From Crotophaga sulcirostris (lineage: Eukaryota; Chordata; Aves; Cuculiformes; Crotophagidae): a DNA stretch of 64,000 bases. Location: NCBI GenBank assembly GCA_013397455.1, contig VYZB01000095.1, positions 1,638,355-1,702,354 on the forward strand. Reading direction: 5' to 3'. The position numbers and the translations under genes were made by a program. The notes under the pieces are model-generated. The model worked only from the letters and a program-made list of their open reading frames with translations. It had not been told where the DNA came from and made no database searches. The first letter of the stretch is position 1. Each line of letters opens with the position of its first letter. Below are positions 53,901 to 64,000 of the stretch, piece by piece.

Positions 53901-56900
53901 ACAGAAGGGCACACAAAGGAGACATTAGACCATGTATTTAAAAGTTTTCCCCAGTGCTACAGACTAAACATGAGGAAGGATTTTTCTTTGGCATTTTGGG
54001 GCTGCAGCCATATTCCTGTTTTTTTCAAACAGATGTTCAGAGGTCTTGCCTGGTGCTTCTTCTCAATAAGGTTTTTCTAAATACGCACATCCTCCTTCTT
54101 CTTGGACAGTGGCAAGGTGCTCATAGCAGGGTGGATGAGAGCGATGGAGCTGGAGCACCCAGGATAAAATCTAGAGCTTCCAAGTACTCTCACATACTTT
54201 TTGTCAGATAGATAGAAAACAACACAATTTTGCTGAAATAACAAATTAAAGAGGCAACAATTCTTCCTGGACAGAGTTTTTCCATTCTGAAACATAACAT
54301 AATAGCCCATCATTTAACTGTTTCAGGGGAAATACATTAAAAGCAATGAAGTCCATTTAATCTTTGCTAGATCATGACAGTTGGAGCATTTGCAAAACCC
54401 TGTTAGAGCGACTGTCTGCGAGATGCTCAGCTAGCATGAAAGCCCACTTTTCATCTGATTAATTCATCATGTTATTTACCTTTGACTGCACACAAATTAC
54501 ACAAACATCACAAAGCAATACAGCATGTCTCAAAATGTCATAACCCTTTTTACTTGGAGTATATGCTTTGAAACTGAAAATGGAAAAATCAATACTTAGA
54601 TCAGATAGTCTGATTTGCAAAGTCTGGACATGCATGAATCTTAGCTTAAATGGCACACAGACTTCTGGATTGGTTGTACTGTGGTACTGTGTGTCCAGAA
54701 ATCCCTCTGTAACAACTGCATTTGATTAAAAAGTGTGCTAAATGTTGTACCTACCACCTTGCGTAAAGTGCTCTGGGTCTTTAAATTGATTGTTAATTCA
54801 CCACTTCATGCAAGGACTGGCATACTGATCACACTATCTAGCAGCTTATATTGAAAGCATGAATACTGCAGCTTCTTTTTTATTTTTCCCCTCAAAAGGA
54901 GGTATATGCTTCTCAGTTTAGCATTCAGTAAGCACTCAGGTGGCCAACTGGTAACTGAAGAGCGAAAAGGAGCAGAAAAGAGCTCAGCTTTCCAGTGGTA
55001 GAAGCATGCGACCAAAGATACATCTCCCAGAATTTTAATTCATTTACTGTATTCCCTTATCCTCTATAGGGACACTTCAGGTAAAGTCATAGACTTGCCT
55101 CTATTCACGTCATTTCATAACCTACAAATGCCAAGTAACACATTAAGTCTACCTCCCTGTTTTTTCCAAAAATGCTTCCTTATATATAATGCAGAAACAT
55201 ATCTCAACTTGCAGATATGTGGAGAATCAGACATAAAACTGTTCTTTCCAGGCTCTGCACAGCCCTCCTGATGATCCTGGCAACAGCTCAAAATCTGCAT
55301 CTTCCCATGAGCAGGTGAGAAAAGATTGCAACCTGCAGTAGCAATGCTCCCTGCAGATCGATCCTGTCTGGAGGATGGAAATACTATTGTCATCTCTCCT
55401 TATGTCACTAAATAGGTTTACAGATCAAAACTACCTCTTGGACTTTTAACCACAGTTAAAGAATCCAATATAACTACAGCAGCAGTATGTACCTCTCCCT
55501 GTGCATGGGTAGGCGGAGTGCAGGCTTCTGAATAGAATGAGCTGCAGTAAATGTACTAAGAACACAATTTATTATTTGGAAATAAAGCCTGTATTTTGTC
55601 AAAACTCTGCCTGGAGTAAAAAGAAACTGAACTTTCATTTATCAGATCTTATTGCTATGGACACTTTGCATTAGAGCTCCAACACTCTCTGCAGCAGCTC
55701 CCCACGGTGGGAGTCAACATCAAGGTCTTTGCTTAATGGATGCTCTCCATGGAGCAGACACAGCAGCCTCAGGCATATTTTCTTTTTGTCTTCTTCAAAA
55801 TGTTTCCCCACAAAATTAAAGGAAATGTGGTGAGAAACTGATACGCATTGCTATAAGGGGCCTGTACACTGCTCTAGCTACTCTGAAGTGAGGCACTGTG
55901 TTTCCTCTAAGGCTACTTTGAGCAGAGCATTTGTGGAGAACACACTATAAACAATGCAGCTTATTCACTAAGGGACCAAAAAGGCTGCAAGACCTTACTA
56001 TGTTCAGCTCAACTCCATGCATCTTGTTGAGCTTTCCAGTATTTATTTGCAGAAGTCTGTGCACGCACAGGCTCTTACAGGCTTAAGGAAAAACAGGAGC
56101 CATCAACAACCATTCAACAGTGATGAAGCAGGAAGCCTGGCAGGGTTTCACCTGCTTGCTGACAGGACAAGGCAGGATGATAATAGCATTTCTATTTTAA
56201 ACTTCAGATACTACAAGAACAGAATTATGCAAATATCCAGACATTCCTGAAGACAGAAAGAACAGCCTGGAATCTTAAAATCGGAAAATTTGGGTACATC
56301 TAAATAATGAAGGGGTTTTTATTTCCTTCACTGTTCCCTAAAGGTTTCAGTCCTCCCTGTGCCCTCATGGCCCACCTAATAGTCATTGACACCAAATGCA
56401 GTCATCACCTCCTCTCTTGTTAAACACACCAGCTGGAGCTGATGGTTGCCACATTTCCCTTTTTGTTTAATATCATAGCAGACCAAGCAATATCAGAAAC
56501 CCAAGCTGCGTTTTTCCCTCTCAAATTGTTTTAAACATCTTAAGAGTATCTAAGCACCATGTTCAAGGCTATGCTGTACCAGAACATTTTGCTAAAGCTG
56601 TTTTGTTTCATTAGGTTAGTTGCTTAAACTTTGTTATAAATGAAGGCTCTTACTCCTCTTGCACAGAAATTCTTAATCTATGAAATGAAGATGTACATTA
56701 CAGCATTGTATGTTGTAAAGGGTGTTACAGGCAGGGAGCTAGTCAGATAGAGTGGCAATAGGGAATCTATAAGTATTTGAAGATTATCTTTTAGTTATAC
56801 ATTACTTATTATTCTGTAGTTCCTATGAAAGTGTTTATCCTAAATCAGCCCATTGCAAGTTGTGCTGGAAAAGCAATATATGTGATTGAGATACGGTAGG

Positions 56901-59790
56901 TAACAAAGCATCTACAGGTCCCAGAGCTGCTAGATTCTGATTGATAAAATTTAATATTTTTGAAGGACAAAGCCAGTCTATATTTGCAGTTTGGGCAATT
57001 TTCTTTTTATCCACTCTTTCCTTACAGACGATATGAATTAGATTCCAGTAAATTGAATGAAATATGCATAATATCAAAGAAAGAAGCTTATGTGGATATG
57101 ACAAAAAGTAAAAAGTTACAGGTAGAGGCTTGCAAGTAAAGAGTAATTAATTAAATTCTTTGGAATAAATGACTGCCTTTTTTGAATAAAAATAGTGAAA
57201 TTACTTGATTAGTTACTTTTGCAGTGACAGTTGATCCTAATAAAAAGGTCTTAAGGTGCAAGATAAGGTGTTGAAGAATAGTATGCCATTAATACTTCCC
57301 ATGGTGTGAAGGAATAAGGCCACAGGCATAGTTTTGCTCAATAGGCAAACCATATCTGGTATGGAGAATGCACCAAGATATAAATATTCTTTTCTAATTG
57401 CTACAGAAAGAACAACTAATAACATATAGTACACCCGAAATCCCACCTGAAGGTTCATATTCAAAAATCCTTCACATCAGTCACTCAGATAAATCTAGAC
57501 ATTCCCACTGGAAGGAAGTCTTTGATGACTTTGCAGCTGGAATGAACAAAATAAAGTGGTAGTGTCTAGGGATAAACCAAAGTAGTTCTGCAAGAACTAA
57601 TTCTGTGCTGGATGAAGATTTCCAAAGGGACAGGCAGGTACCTGGGCAGGGCTGAAGTATGCATGGACATCCTTGTTAGACACTTTCAGCAGTGCGTGAC
57701 AGCCTTCTCTTCCTTGCCGTTTCTTATTATACGTCATGAGCATAGATTACTATCTTGTTGCTAAAAGCATTATGAAAAGAAAATATCCTGAACTGTGGCT
57801 GTGGGATGTTTAACAGGAGGCACCCTGCAGGACCCTGGACATGAAAGTAAAACAGGACTCTGCAGGACCAGAGGTATGGCTGCTCACTGCCAACAAGAAG
57901 ATCAATGTCCAAGGGAAGGGGCAAGTTCACAAACCATCTCCACACACCTTGGGAAACAAGTGTCTGCAGGAGCATGGGCAAATATAAGTCAGTTTTGGAT
58001 AAGAGTTAACGTCCCTGCCAAGAGGAAGTTTGACACATGGGGCCAGGGCTATCTCTGGTGTAAGTCAGTCAAATGGGCACAGCGCTGGCAGGGATAAATC
58101 TTGCTTATGAGATTTAGACTGGGGAGAGAAATCTGTTTTTAAGAGCACTCCAATCTGGAGAAAACTCATGCAGATGGCAAAGTGATTCTGATGACGGGTG
58201 ACAAATGAACTCTGCTGTGACAGGTGAGAAAACTGTTCAGGAATATGAAATATTAAAAATATATTTCTTACATCTCCCTCCCTTTGAGGGGGTCAGATCC
58301 TCAAACACGCCTCTGGCCTACAGATGGGGTTTAGAGTAAGAGCCCTAAGGCTGTATCAACACTTACTGCTCGGTGCAAGTCCTATGTTCATTTCAGAAGA
58401 GAGTTTTTAATATTTTATGCTGCTAACTCTGTAAAAGGATAAAAAAATAACAAAAACCAGATGTAGACCAACACTACAGCTTCACAGTATATGTTTCTTT
58501 GCTTTGGGTTTCTTGGTGTATGAATATAAAAAAAATCAAGTCAGATAAGGATTTCCCACACACGCACTCTCCTTGTTTAATTTAATTGTGACCTTCCATT
58601 TTTATCTCTAGAGAAGCTTGGTATTACTTTGTAAAGGGCATTTTCACTCTTTAATTGAAAAAGACAATCAGGCTGTGGCAGAAATGATTGTTCCCCACCT
58701 TGAAAATTAGTACCTGGATTGGCTATTCATACCATTTAAGCTGAATTGTAGACCTGGGGCCTGTGTGCACTTCCCCCTTAGAATTCCTAAAGCAATTTAA
58801 CTAAATAAAGGAGCACTGAAGAAGATCCTTGTTTGATTATGCAGCTTTGGAGAAGGAGAGCAAGAAGGAAGGAAGAAGACCCAGCAATTTTGTTTTGCCC
58901 TGCTCAGTTTGGCAGAGAGGAGCATGGCTTTGGGGCAAGAGCAGCAGTGGGGTGTTCTTGGTAGCCTTCTTCAAAGGGCGAAGAGTGGGATGCACATTAA
59001 CCTCAAATGGAAAACTAGAGCAAAAAGTGAAAACTACAGTTGATGTTTAACCTGTCCTGGTGAAATGGGACACTCAGGTGTTGCCCAGGCTTGTCCTGAC
59101 TTAAGAAGCTTTAAGTCCTACACACCCAGTGATCTTAAACCACCGTCAAAGCAGAGGCTCAAGTGTACTTCAAACAAAGAAGGATAACTCAGTAGGTGTC
59201 TGGTGGAAAATGCAAGTATTTAAAAACCAGGAAATGGGAAATGCTAAGCAGCTTTCAGACATCTTAATTAGAGATAACACCGCTCTTAATCTCAGAATTG
59301 AATTCATAGAAAATCAATTAGAACATTTAAAAAAATTGAGATTAGATGGTAAAGGGAAAAGTATTGACACTATTACCAAGACAAAGGAACTGCCAGAGTT
59401 TAACAAGTTTACTATAGTTCTGAAAGCTTAAAAACAGTTTACTTTCCACTGAAAGTTGTAAGAAATGAGATTGGCCATCCCCTTGGGAGATAATTGGGCA
59501 AAGAAAGATATTTGCATAACACACCCTACTGGTAACCAAGCTGTGAGAAGTTGGCACTACTCTCCTATGAGATCAATCAGCACACAATATTGAGGAGAAG
59601 CAAGATGGCTAGATGCACAAGAGATCTTCTGGAGTAGTCTAAACAGATGATCATAACCTTCCAGCAACAGGCACAGCCTGTGTGCAAAAGCGTTTTAGCC
59701 TAATGAAAGTTTGAGGCTTTCTCTATGTGAAAGAAGGGAAAAAAACCCAAAATCTGGCCAAATATGGCACTTCCAAGAATATGATATAAT

Positions 59791-59808
59791 ATATGATATA
59801 TATCATAT
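59791..59808. repeat. Perfect 18-bp AT palindrome in ATGATAT-rich tract
   Basis: 'atatgatatatatcatat' equals its own reverse complement. It lies in a TATGATA-rich microsatellite-like tract (about 59779-59821). It probably arose by AT-rich repeat expansion; a regulatory role is unsupported. Confidence 0.8.
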
Positions 59809-60079
59809 GATAGATGATATAATTTTAAAGGTCTAGTAAATTCTATTTTTTCTATTTGTGACTATAACAGATTTGATTCCTCTGAATTAGGCATAGAATT
59901 CAGATCCACACTTACCAACAGGTCCCCTAATTCATTACAGTCACAGCCAAGTGAAGGTAACTAGTTGTCAGCTCATAACACAGGCGTTAGAAATGCTTAT
60001 GGCAAATCATAACCACGAGCTTCTTTTAAAAACTGCTGAGGTTGTAATTTTTATCTCATTTCCCTGCAAGAGAATTTCT

Positions 60080-60178
60080 ATTGTGATACATCACATCCAG
60101 TAACACTCATCATATTGCAATATATCACAGCCAATAAGATAAACATAAGAAACTGGAACAGATGTGATATATCACAAT
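60080..60178. repeat. 18-bp inverted repeat pair, 99 bp overall
   Basis: The arm 'attgtgatacatcacatc' (60080-60097) is the reverse complement of 'gatgtgatatatcacaat' (60161-60178) at 17 of 18 positions. Each arm is itself nearly palindromic (TGTGATAYATCACA). A third related piece, 'caatatatcacagcc', starts at 60119 between them. This could be the pair of termini of a tiny miniature transposon or a simple local inverted duplication. No convincing target duplication is visible. Confidence 0.7.
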
Positions 60179-62179
60179 TTGACACAGCCACACGGAAATG
60201 TGAAAAATTTTATTGATTTGTCCTCAGGAGCATAGCTAATTTGTAAAGTGCTCTTACTACTAATGCCTTAACATTCATTGCACATTTAAATAACAAGTAA
60301 TTACACCTATAATACTTGGCATTATGTAATGACAAAACATTTAAGAAAAAAATCAAAAGTTCAAGAAAGCACGAAATTACATTAATTCAGATGAACTGTT
60401 AGCAATTATACAAGGTAATAAATTGGACTTTTTCTAATTGTCTGTAACAATTTCATATATTAAAACACCCCAGTTCCCTTGTTTATCATTTGGTAATATG
60501 GACCTGTCCTATGCTTGTTTTTAAAACGAACTGGTTTGGAAGTGCTATACCGATCCTTGAGCAGTTTCAGGAATTTCAAACACATGATTGGGAGGTTGCT
60601 ACTTGTGATTAAGTTTTTGTTCCTATCAGACATATTTCAGAAGTAGCTCCCTAATCTCAGGGAAACTGACCGTGTCTTGACACATTCTATTGTGCAAGTT
60701 AAACCTACCACTCTAACAACTGTAAGGCATTTTTATATTAAAAAACCCCACCCAGATGGTGAGGGTAACAGTGGTGGCGATGGCGAGGGAAATTAGAAGA
60801 GCTATATTCATGATACAATTGACAATTATGTCAATGCTGAGCTTTAATATGCTAAAGAAAAATATGCTGTGGCTGAACTTTAACTATTAACACAAGTACT
60901 TTCACATGAAGTATTAGCTTATACCAGTTTCTAACTCCATAGATTATCACTTCAGGTAAACACCTCACTCATCATTGTGGGTTTACTCACCTTCACTGAA
61001 TGGCATCTCTGTACTGAGTAGACCTACACTGATGGTCATCCCAAAATGCTGTTCTTCGGCTTCTGCTTATATTATAATTGAATATCTACACTGGAGACTT
61101 GCAGGCCATGTGTTTGCTGCCTTACATCAGCATAACTTCCTTGATGACACTGGGGTACTGCTGAAAAAAAAAAAAAGCTTTGCTCTGGCCCATTCCTTCT
61201 CCACATTCATCCCTTCAAACCCAGTAAGGAGCTGAAAGCCTCCTTCACCTCAAGTACTCCTACTTACATCAGAAAATCCTGTCATTCTCTAATTCAGTCT
61301 CCACAAAATGCCATATGTTTTAGTTGTTCTGAGTACATTCCTATCTTGCTTAGGTCTGCAAATGTTTCCAGCTGAAAATGATGACTTCTTGCCACACACA
61401 GCTGAGTCCAAGTATTTCCACTCATCACTGTGAAGAACCATTTCTTCACCTGAGCATTTTGCTTAGCCTACAAGACCTCATTATCACATCCAGCTGATTA
61501 ATTGTGCTATACCAATAGTAATCTGCCAACATACACACTGCTGGAAGAAAAGCTGGTTTTTGATAAAACTCACAGCTGACATAGCAATGCAATGTGAGGG
61601 AACTCGTTCATAAAGTGAAATAAATACAGACAAAGAACGGAAGGAATTATGTAGGAACTAGGTGATAATTTATTTATAGATCTTTGCAGAAACACTAAAG
61701 TTCACAAATATACCATCTGTTAAATAGTCGTACTATTCCTAAGTGCATATTAGCAATCTAGATGTGTGCCAAACACCTGATCTTAGCAATCTTATTTGAT
61801 ACACTTTTTGACAAGCAACATTATGTTTTATAAGATTATGTCATGTTATATTGTAAAGCTATACTAGGTAACAGTAACTGGGAGAAGAGAGTGGCTGTGT
61901 TCAGTTGGTGTAAATGCCTGCTCAGGGCAAAGGGGAGTGTTTTTGAGAAGTGGCCAGATTTTCTGAATAGCAAGAGGAGAATAACTACAGTTATATTAAT
62001 CTTCAGAGTTATATTTTTTTATTATATATATTTAACACATTTTAGGCTGCATTTAATCATTGAAAATACATGCACCTCTACGGGGTGGGGGGGGGAAATG
62101 GATGCAAAGACTTTGGGCAAAAATAATGCTTCCAGTAAGAAGAAACTTTATTCCTAATGGTCCACCTCATTCCTCTGTT

Positions 62180-62396
62180 GAAATGGCCACAAGCTGCACC
62201 AGGGGAGGTTCAGACTTGACATCAGGAAAAATTTCTTTACTGAAAGGGTGGTCAGGCACTGGAACAGTTGTCTAGCAAGGTGGTTAAAAGACAGGCAGGG
62301 ATGTTCCTCAGGGACATGGTTTAGTAATTAGATAGGAACAGTTGGACCCAGTGATCTCAGAGGTCTTTTCCAACCAGATGATTCTATGATTCTATA
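62180..62396 (+). mobile_element. CR1 LINE 3' end, sense orientation
   Basis: This is a short 5'-truncated CR1 copy. It begins near 'gccacaagctgcaccagg' and runs through AGGTTCAGACTTGACATCAGG and CACTGGAACAG to 'gaggtcttttccaacc' (about 62360-62376). It ends in the tandem tail 'attctatgattctata' (62381-62396), the hallmark 3' terminus of avian CR1. A piece is missing between AAGGTGG and TTAAAAGACAGG (about 62276-62290) relative to the usual CR1 text, so it carries an internal deletion. It is non-coding. Confidence 0.93.
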
Positions 62397-62739
62397 ACAA
62401 AGACAGACAATTTTATAGATCATTATTGAATCCCATCCAAATGAGGTGTCATAGTATTTCAGAAGGAGATGTTGTCTGCCCTGAGAAAGGGTCCAATAAA
62501 CATAACAGAATTAAGACTGACTCCCCTAATGAGTTATTTTTACTCATTTTGCTTTGTTTTGCCCTTTCAGAGGGTTTTTTTCCTTAAAATGCAATGATTC
62601 TTTATTACAGAAAGAGACACTATATGAATTCATTTTGTACAAGTATCTATCAAAATCAACTTTATCATCCCTGTTTAGGCCTATTAAATTTTGAGGGCTG
62701 GAGTTGCTAAGAGATACAGCATGATGAAGTCTTCAGAGT

Positions 62740-62820
62740 CAAGCACTGGAATGGACTGTCTAAAGAAAATGTCTGTCCCTAGAGGCCTTTAAAGAGGTTA
62801 AATAAGTATCTGTTAGAAAG
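62740..62820 (+). mobile_element. Degenerate CR1-like remnant
   Basis: 'agcactggaatggactgtct' followed by 'gtccctagaggcctttaaag' and 'ataagtatctgttag' matches the order of blocks in an older CR1 3' region (a CACTGGAA...GTCCCT-AGAGG-TTTAAAGAGGTT pattern). It is much more diverged than the copy ending at 62396 and has no tail. It is likely an independent older insertion. Confidence 0.4.
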
Positions 62821-63573
62821 AACAGAGTGTATTTGTACCTGTCATGGGCCAGAAAACATTAAAAGACAATTTATGTGCCTCCATACCTACTTTTTTATAC
62901 CTATGATTCACTAGAAAGCATGATGGAATGGAAAAATCTCTTCAGCACTGGGAAAGGTTGAGCTGCTTTGCCTAAGAGCTATAAACGTGCTATGAAAGAG
63001 TTAGGACTCTCACATACAAATTTTGATACTCAATTTAAGGTTGAAAAGTGTAGGCAAAGTCAACTTTTACCTCACATATAAACAAAAGTATTCCAGCTAA
63101 TTATACACTTGCCTTCCCCCCCGCCTTTTCTCCAGTGTTCATAGCAAGTGAAATTTTGTTCTCCACAAAAAAAAGCCTGATTTACCACAGCAGAAAGCGT
63201 TAGAAAGCACTATTTAGACTACATATATTTTCCATACCACCCAAAAATTGTCGTATGATTTTTTTTAAGTTCCATTTTAATATAGAAAATGTACAATATG
63301 CATTGTATTAGCAGCTCAACAAAAGTAATAGGAAAGGGAAATGTAATCATTTTTGTTGCAAGTGCCTGTATCCTAAGAGATCTGAATGTTTTGCACCTTT
63401 CCAATGTTTGTTTTGTTGGGTTTTTTTTAAGATAACAAATAAGAAAATTCAAGGATCTATTTCCCCCCACTATCCAAATCTGGCCCCTTCTCCAGGGGCA
63501 CAAAGCCTCAGGGCAGCCAACCCAAGCAAATTGCCATGTGATGTCTTGAGAGCTGGCCCAAAGGCCAGTTTTC

Positions 63574-63591
63574 AAAAAAAAAAAAAAAAAA
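63574..63591 (+). repeat. Poly-A run (18)
   Basis: A homopolymer of 18 A follows a small hairpin-like CTGGCC-CAAA-GGCCAG at 63553-63568. It has no clear retroposon body upstream, so it is reported only as a homopolymer. Length errors are likely in such a run. Confidence 0.85.
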
Positions 63592-63844
63592 TAAAAATAT
63601 GGTGCTGGCCTTCTCAGAAAGCTCTTAAACCACAGGAAAATCAAGAGGGAAATCTTAGTTTTCTCAGACTGAATTTTCAGAAAAGGTAAATAAATAAATC
63701 CCCACATTCAGAGGTTAGGTCAGTAAGGATCTTCTTTATGAATTCAAAGTCTGGTTAGACATATTACATCCATCTGCTGTTTTCTTCTCCAGTAAGTATT
63801 ACACAATGCAATAAAACTAAATAAACAAATTTCTGTTTGGCCTT

Positions 63845-63845
63845 N
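63845..63845. other. Ambiguous base (N)
   Basis: There is a single unresolved base in 'ccttngagac'. It marks a low-confidence position or a one-base gap in the assembly. Confidence 0.98.
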
Positions 63846-64000
63846 GAGACCTAGCCAGGAGGCAATTAATAGAACATCAGAGTTTAAACCTCTTTTGCAG
63901 TGTATTGACAGGTACCATCTATTGTGGCTATGACAGCGCAGGGAGGTGCTAAAGCTGACTAATTCAATTCAATCATCTCTGAGTAGACAATGTCTTCATA

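Larger units (their letters stand above)
48147..64000 (+). other. Inferred next CNTN6 intron, running past the window end
   Basis: After the donor at 48147 I found no exon encoding contactin Ig domain 2, so the window probably ends inside a long intron. Mammalian CNTN6 also has very long introns here. The stretch contains the sense CR1 copy at 49262-50960, the inverted repeat at 60080-60178, a CR1 3' end at 62180-62396, an older CR1-like remnant and low-complexity tracts. The other open frames are short or contain homopolymer-coded runs, and no separate gene is supported. Confidence 0.7.

Noticed and set aside
53950..53990. 'cagactaaacatgaggaagg' resembling a CR1 3' region phrase
   Set aside because: The flanking sequence does not follow CR1 and no tail is present. 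The match is too short to support an insertion.
63219..63707. 162-codon minus-strand open frame, the longest in the window
   Set aside because: It includes a phenylalanine run coded by the poly-A/T tract at 63574-63591 and has no motif. It is a low-complexity artefact in intronic sequence.
48147..64000. Search for the contactin Ig domain 2 exon
   Set aside because: No segment with the expected acceptor, the conserved contactin Ig2 sequence and the right phase was found. The exon presumably lies beyond the window.

Overview
The window looks like part of a bird nuclear genome. It is AT-rich and CpG-poor, with long stretches that have no coding potential. It has two spliced exons with GT-AG boundaries. 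Its recognisable interspersed repeats are almost all CR1 LINEs, and one ends in the tandem ATTCTATG-type tail usual for avian CR1. A related sauropsid cannot be excluded from the sequence alone.

The only gene I can support is on the plus strand: two consecutive internal coding exons (41041-41167 and 47971-48146) that together encode the first immunoglobulin domain of a contactin. The residue pattern matches contactin-6 (CNTN6, NB-3) better than its paralogues. The splice phases agree, and the joined reading frame is open for 100 residues. Everything upstream (1-41040) is therefore inferred to be 5' intron and/or 5' flank of CNTN6. The 6.8 kb between the exons is an intron. The rest (48147-64000) is inferred to be the next intron, since I found no second Ig-domain exon. 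A very short possible signal-peptide exon (17988-18045, ATG at 18012) has the right phase and a good donor, but it is unproven.

Repeats by region: CR1 fragments in antisense at about 5690-6115 and 13083-13910; a 206-bp non-autonomous hAT-like DNA transposon with terminal inverted repeats and a near-perfect 8-bp target duplication at 45355-45560 inside the CNTN6 intron; a 1.7-kb sense CR1 copy at about 49262-50960, with recognisable endonuclease/reverse-transcriptase sequence broken by frameshifts, stops and lost catalytic residues; a short sense CR1 3' end at 62180-62396 and an older CR1-like remnant next to it. There are small tandem, palindromic and inverted repeats, notably an inverted repeat at 60080-60178.

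I found no operon, CRISPR array, tRNA, rRNA or intact transposase. I do not see a previously undescribed system. The items most worth checking are the signal-peptide exon candidate, the hAT-like element, the inverted repeat near 60.1 kb and a CpG-retaining intronic block near 31.6 kb.
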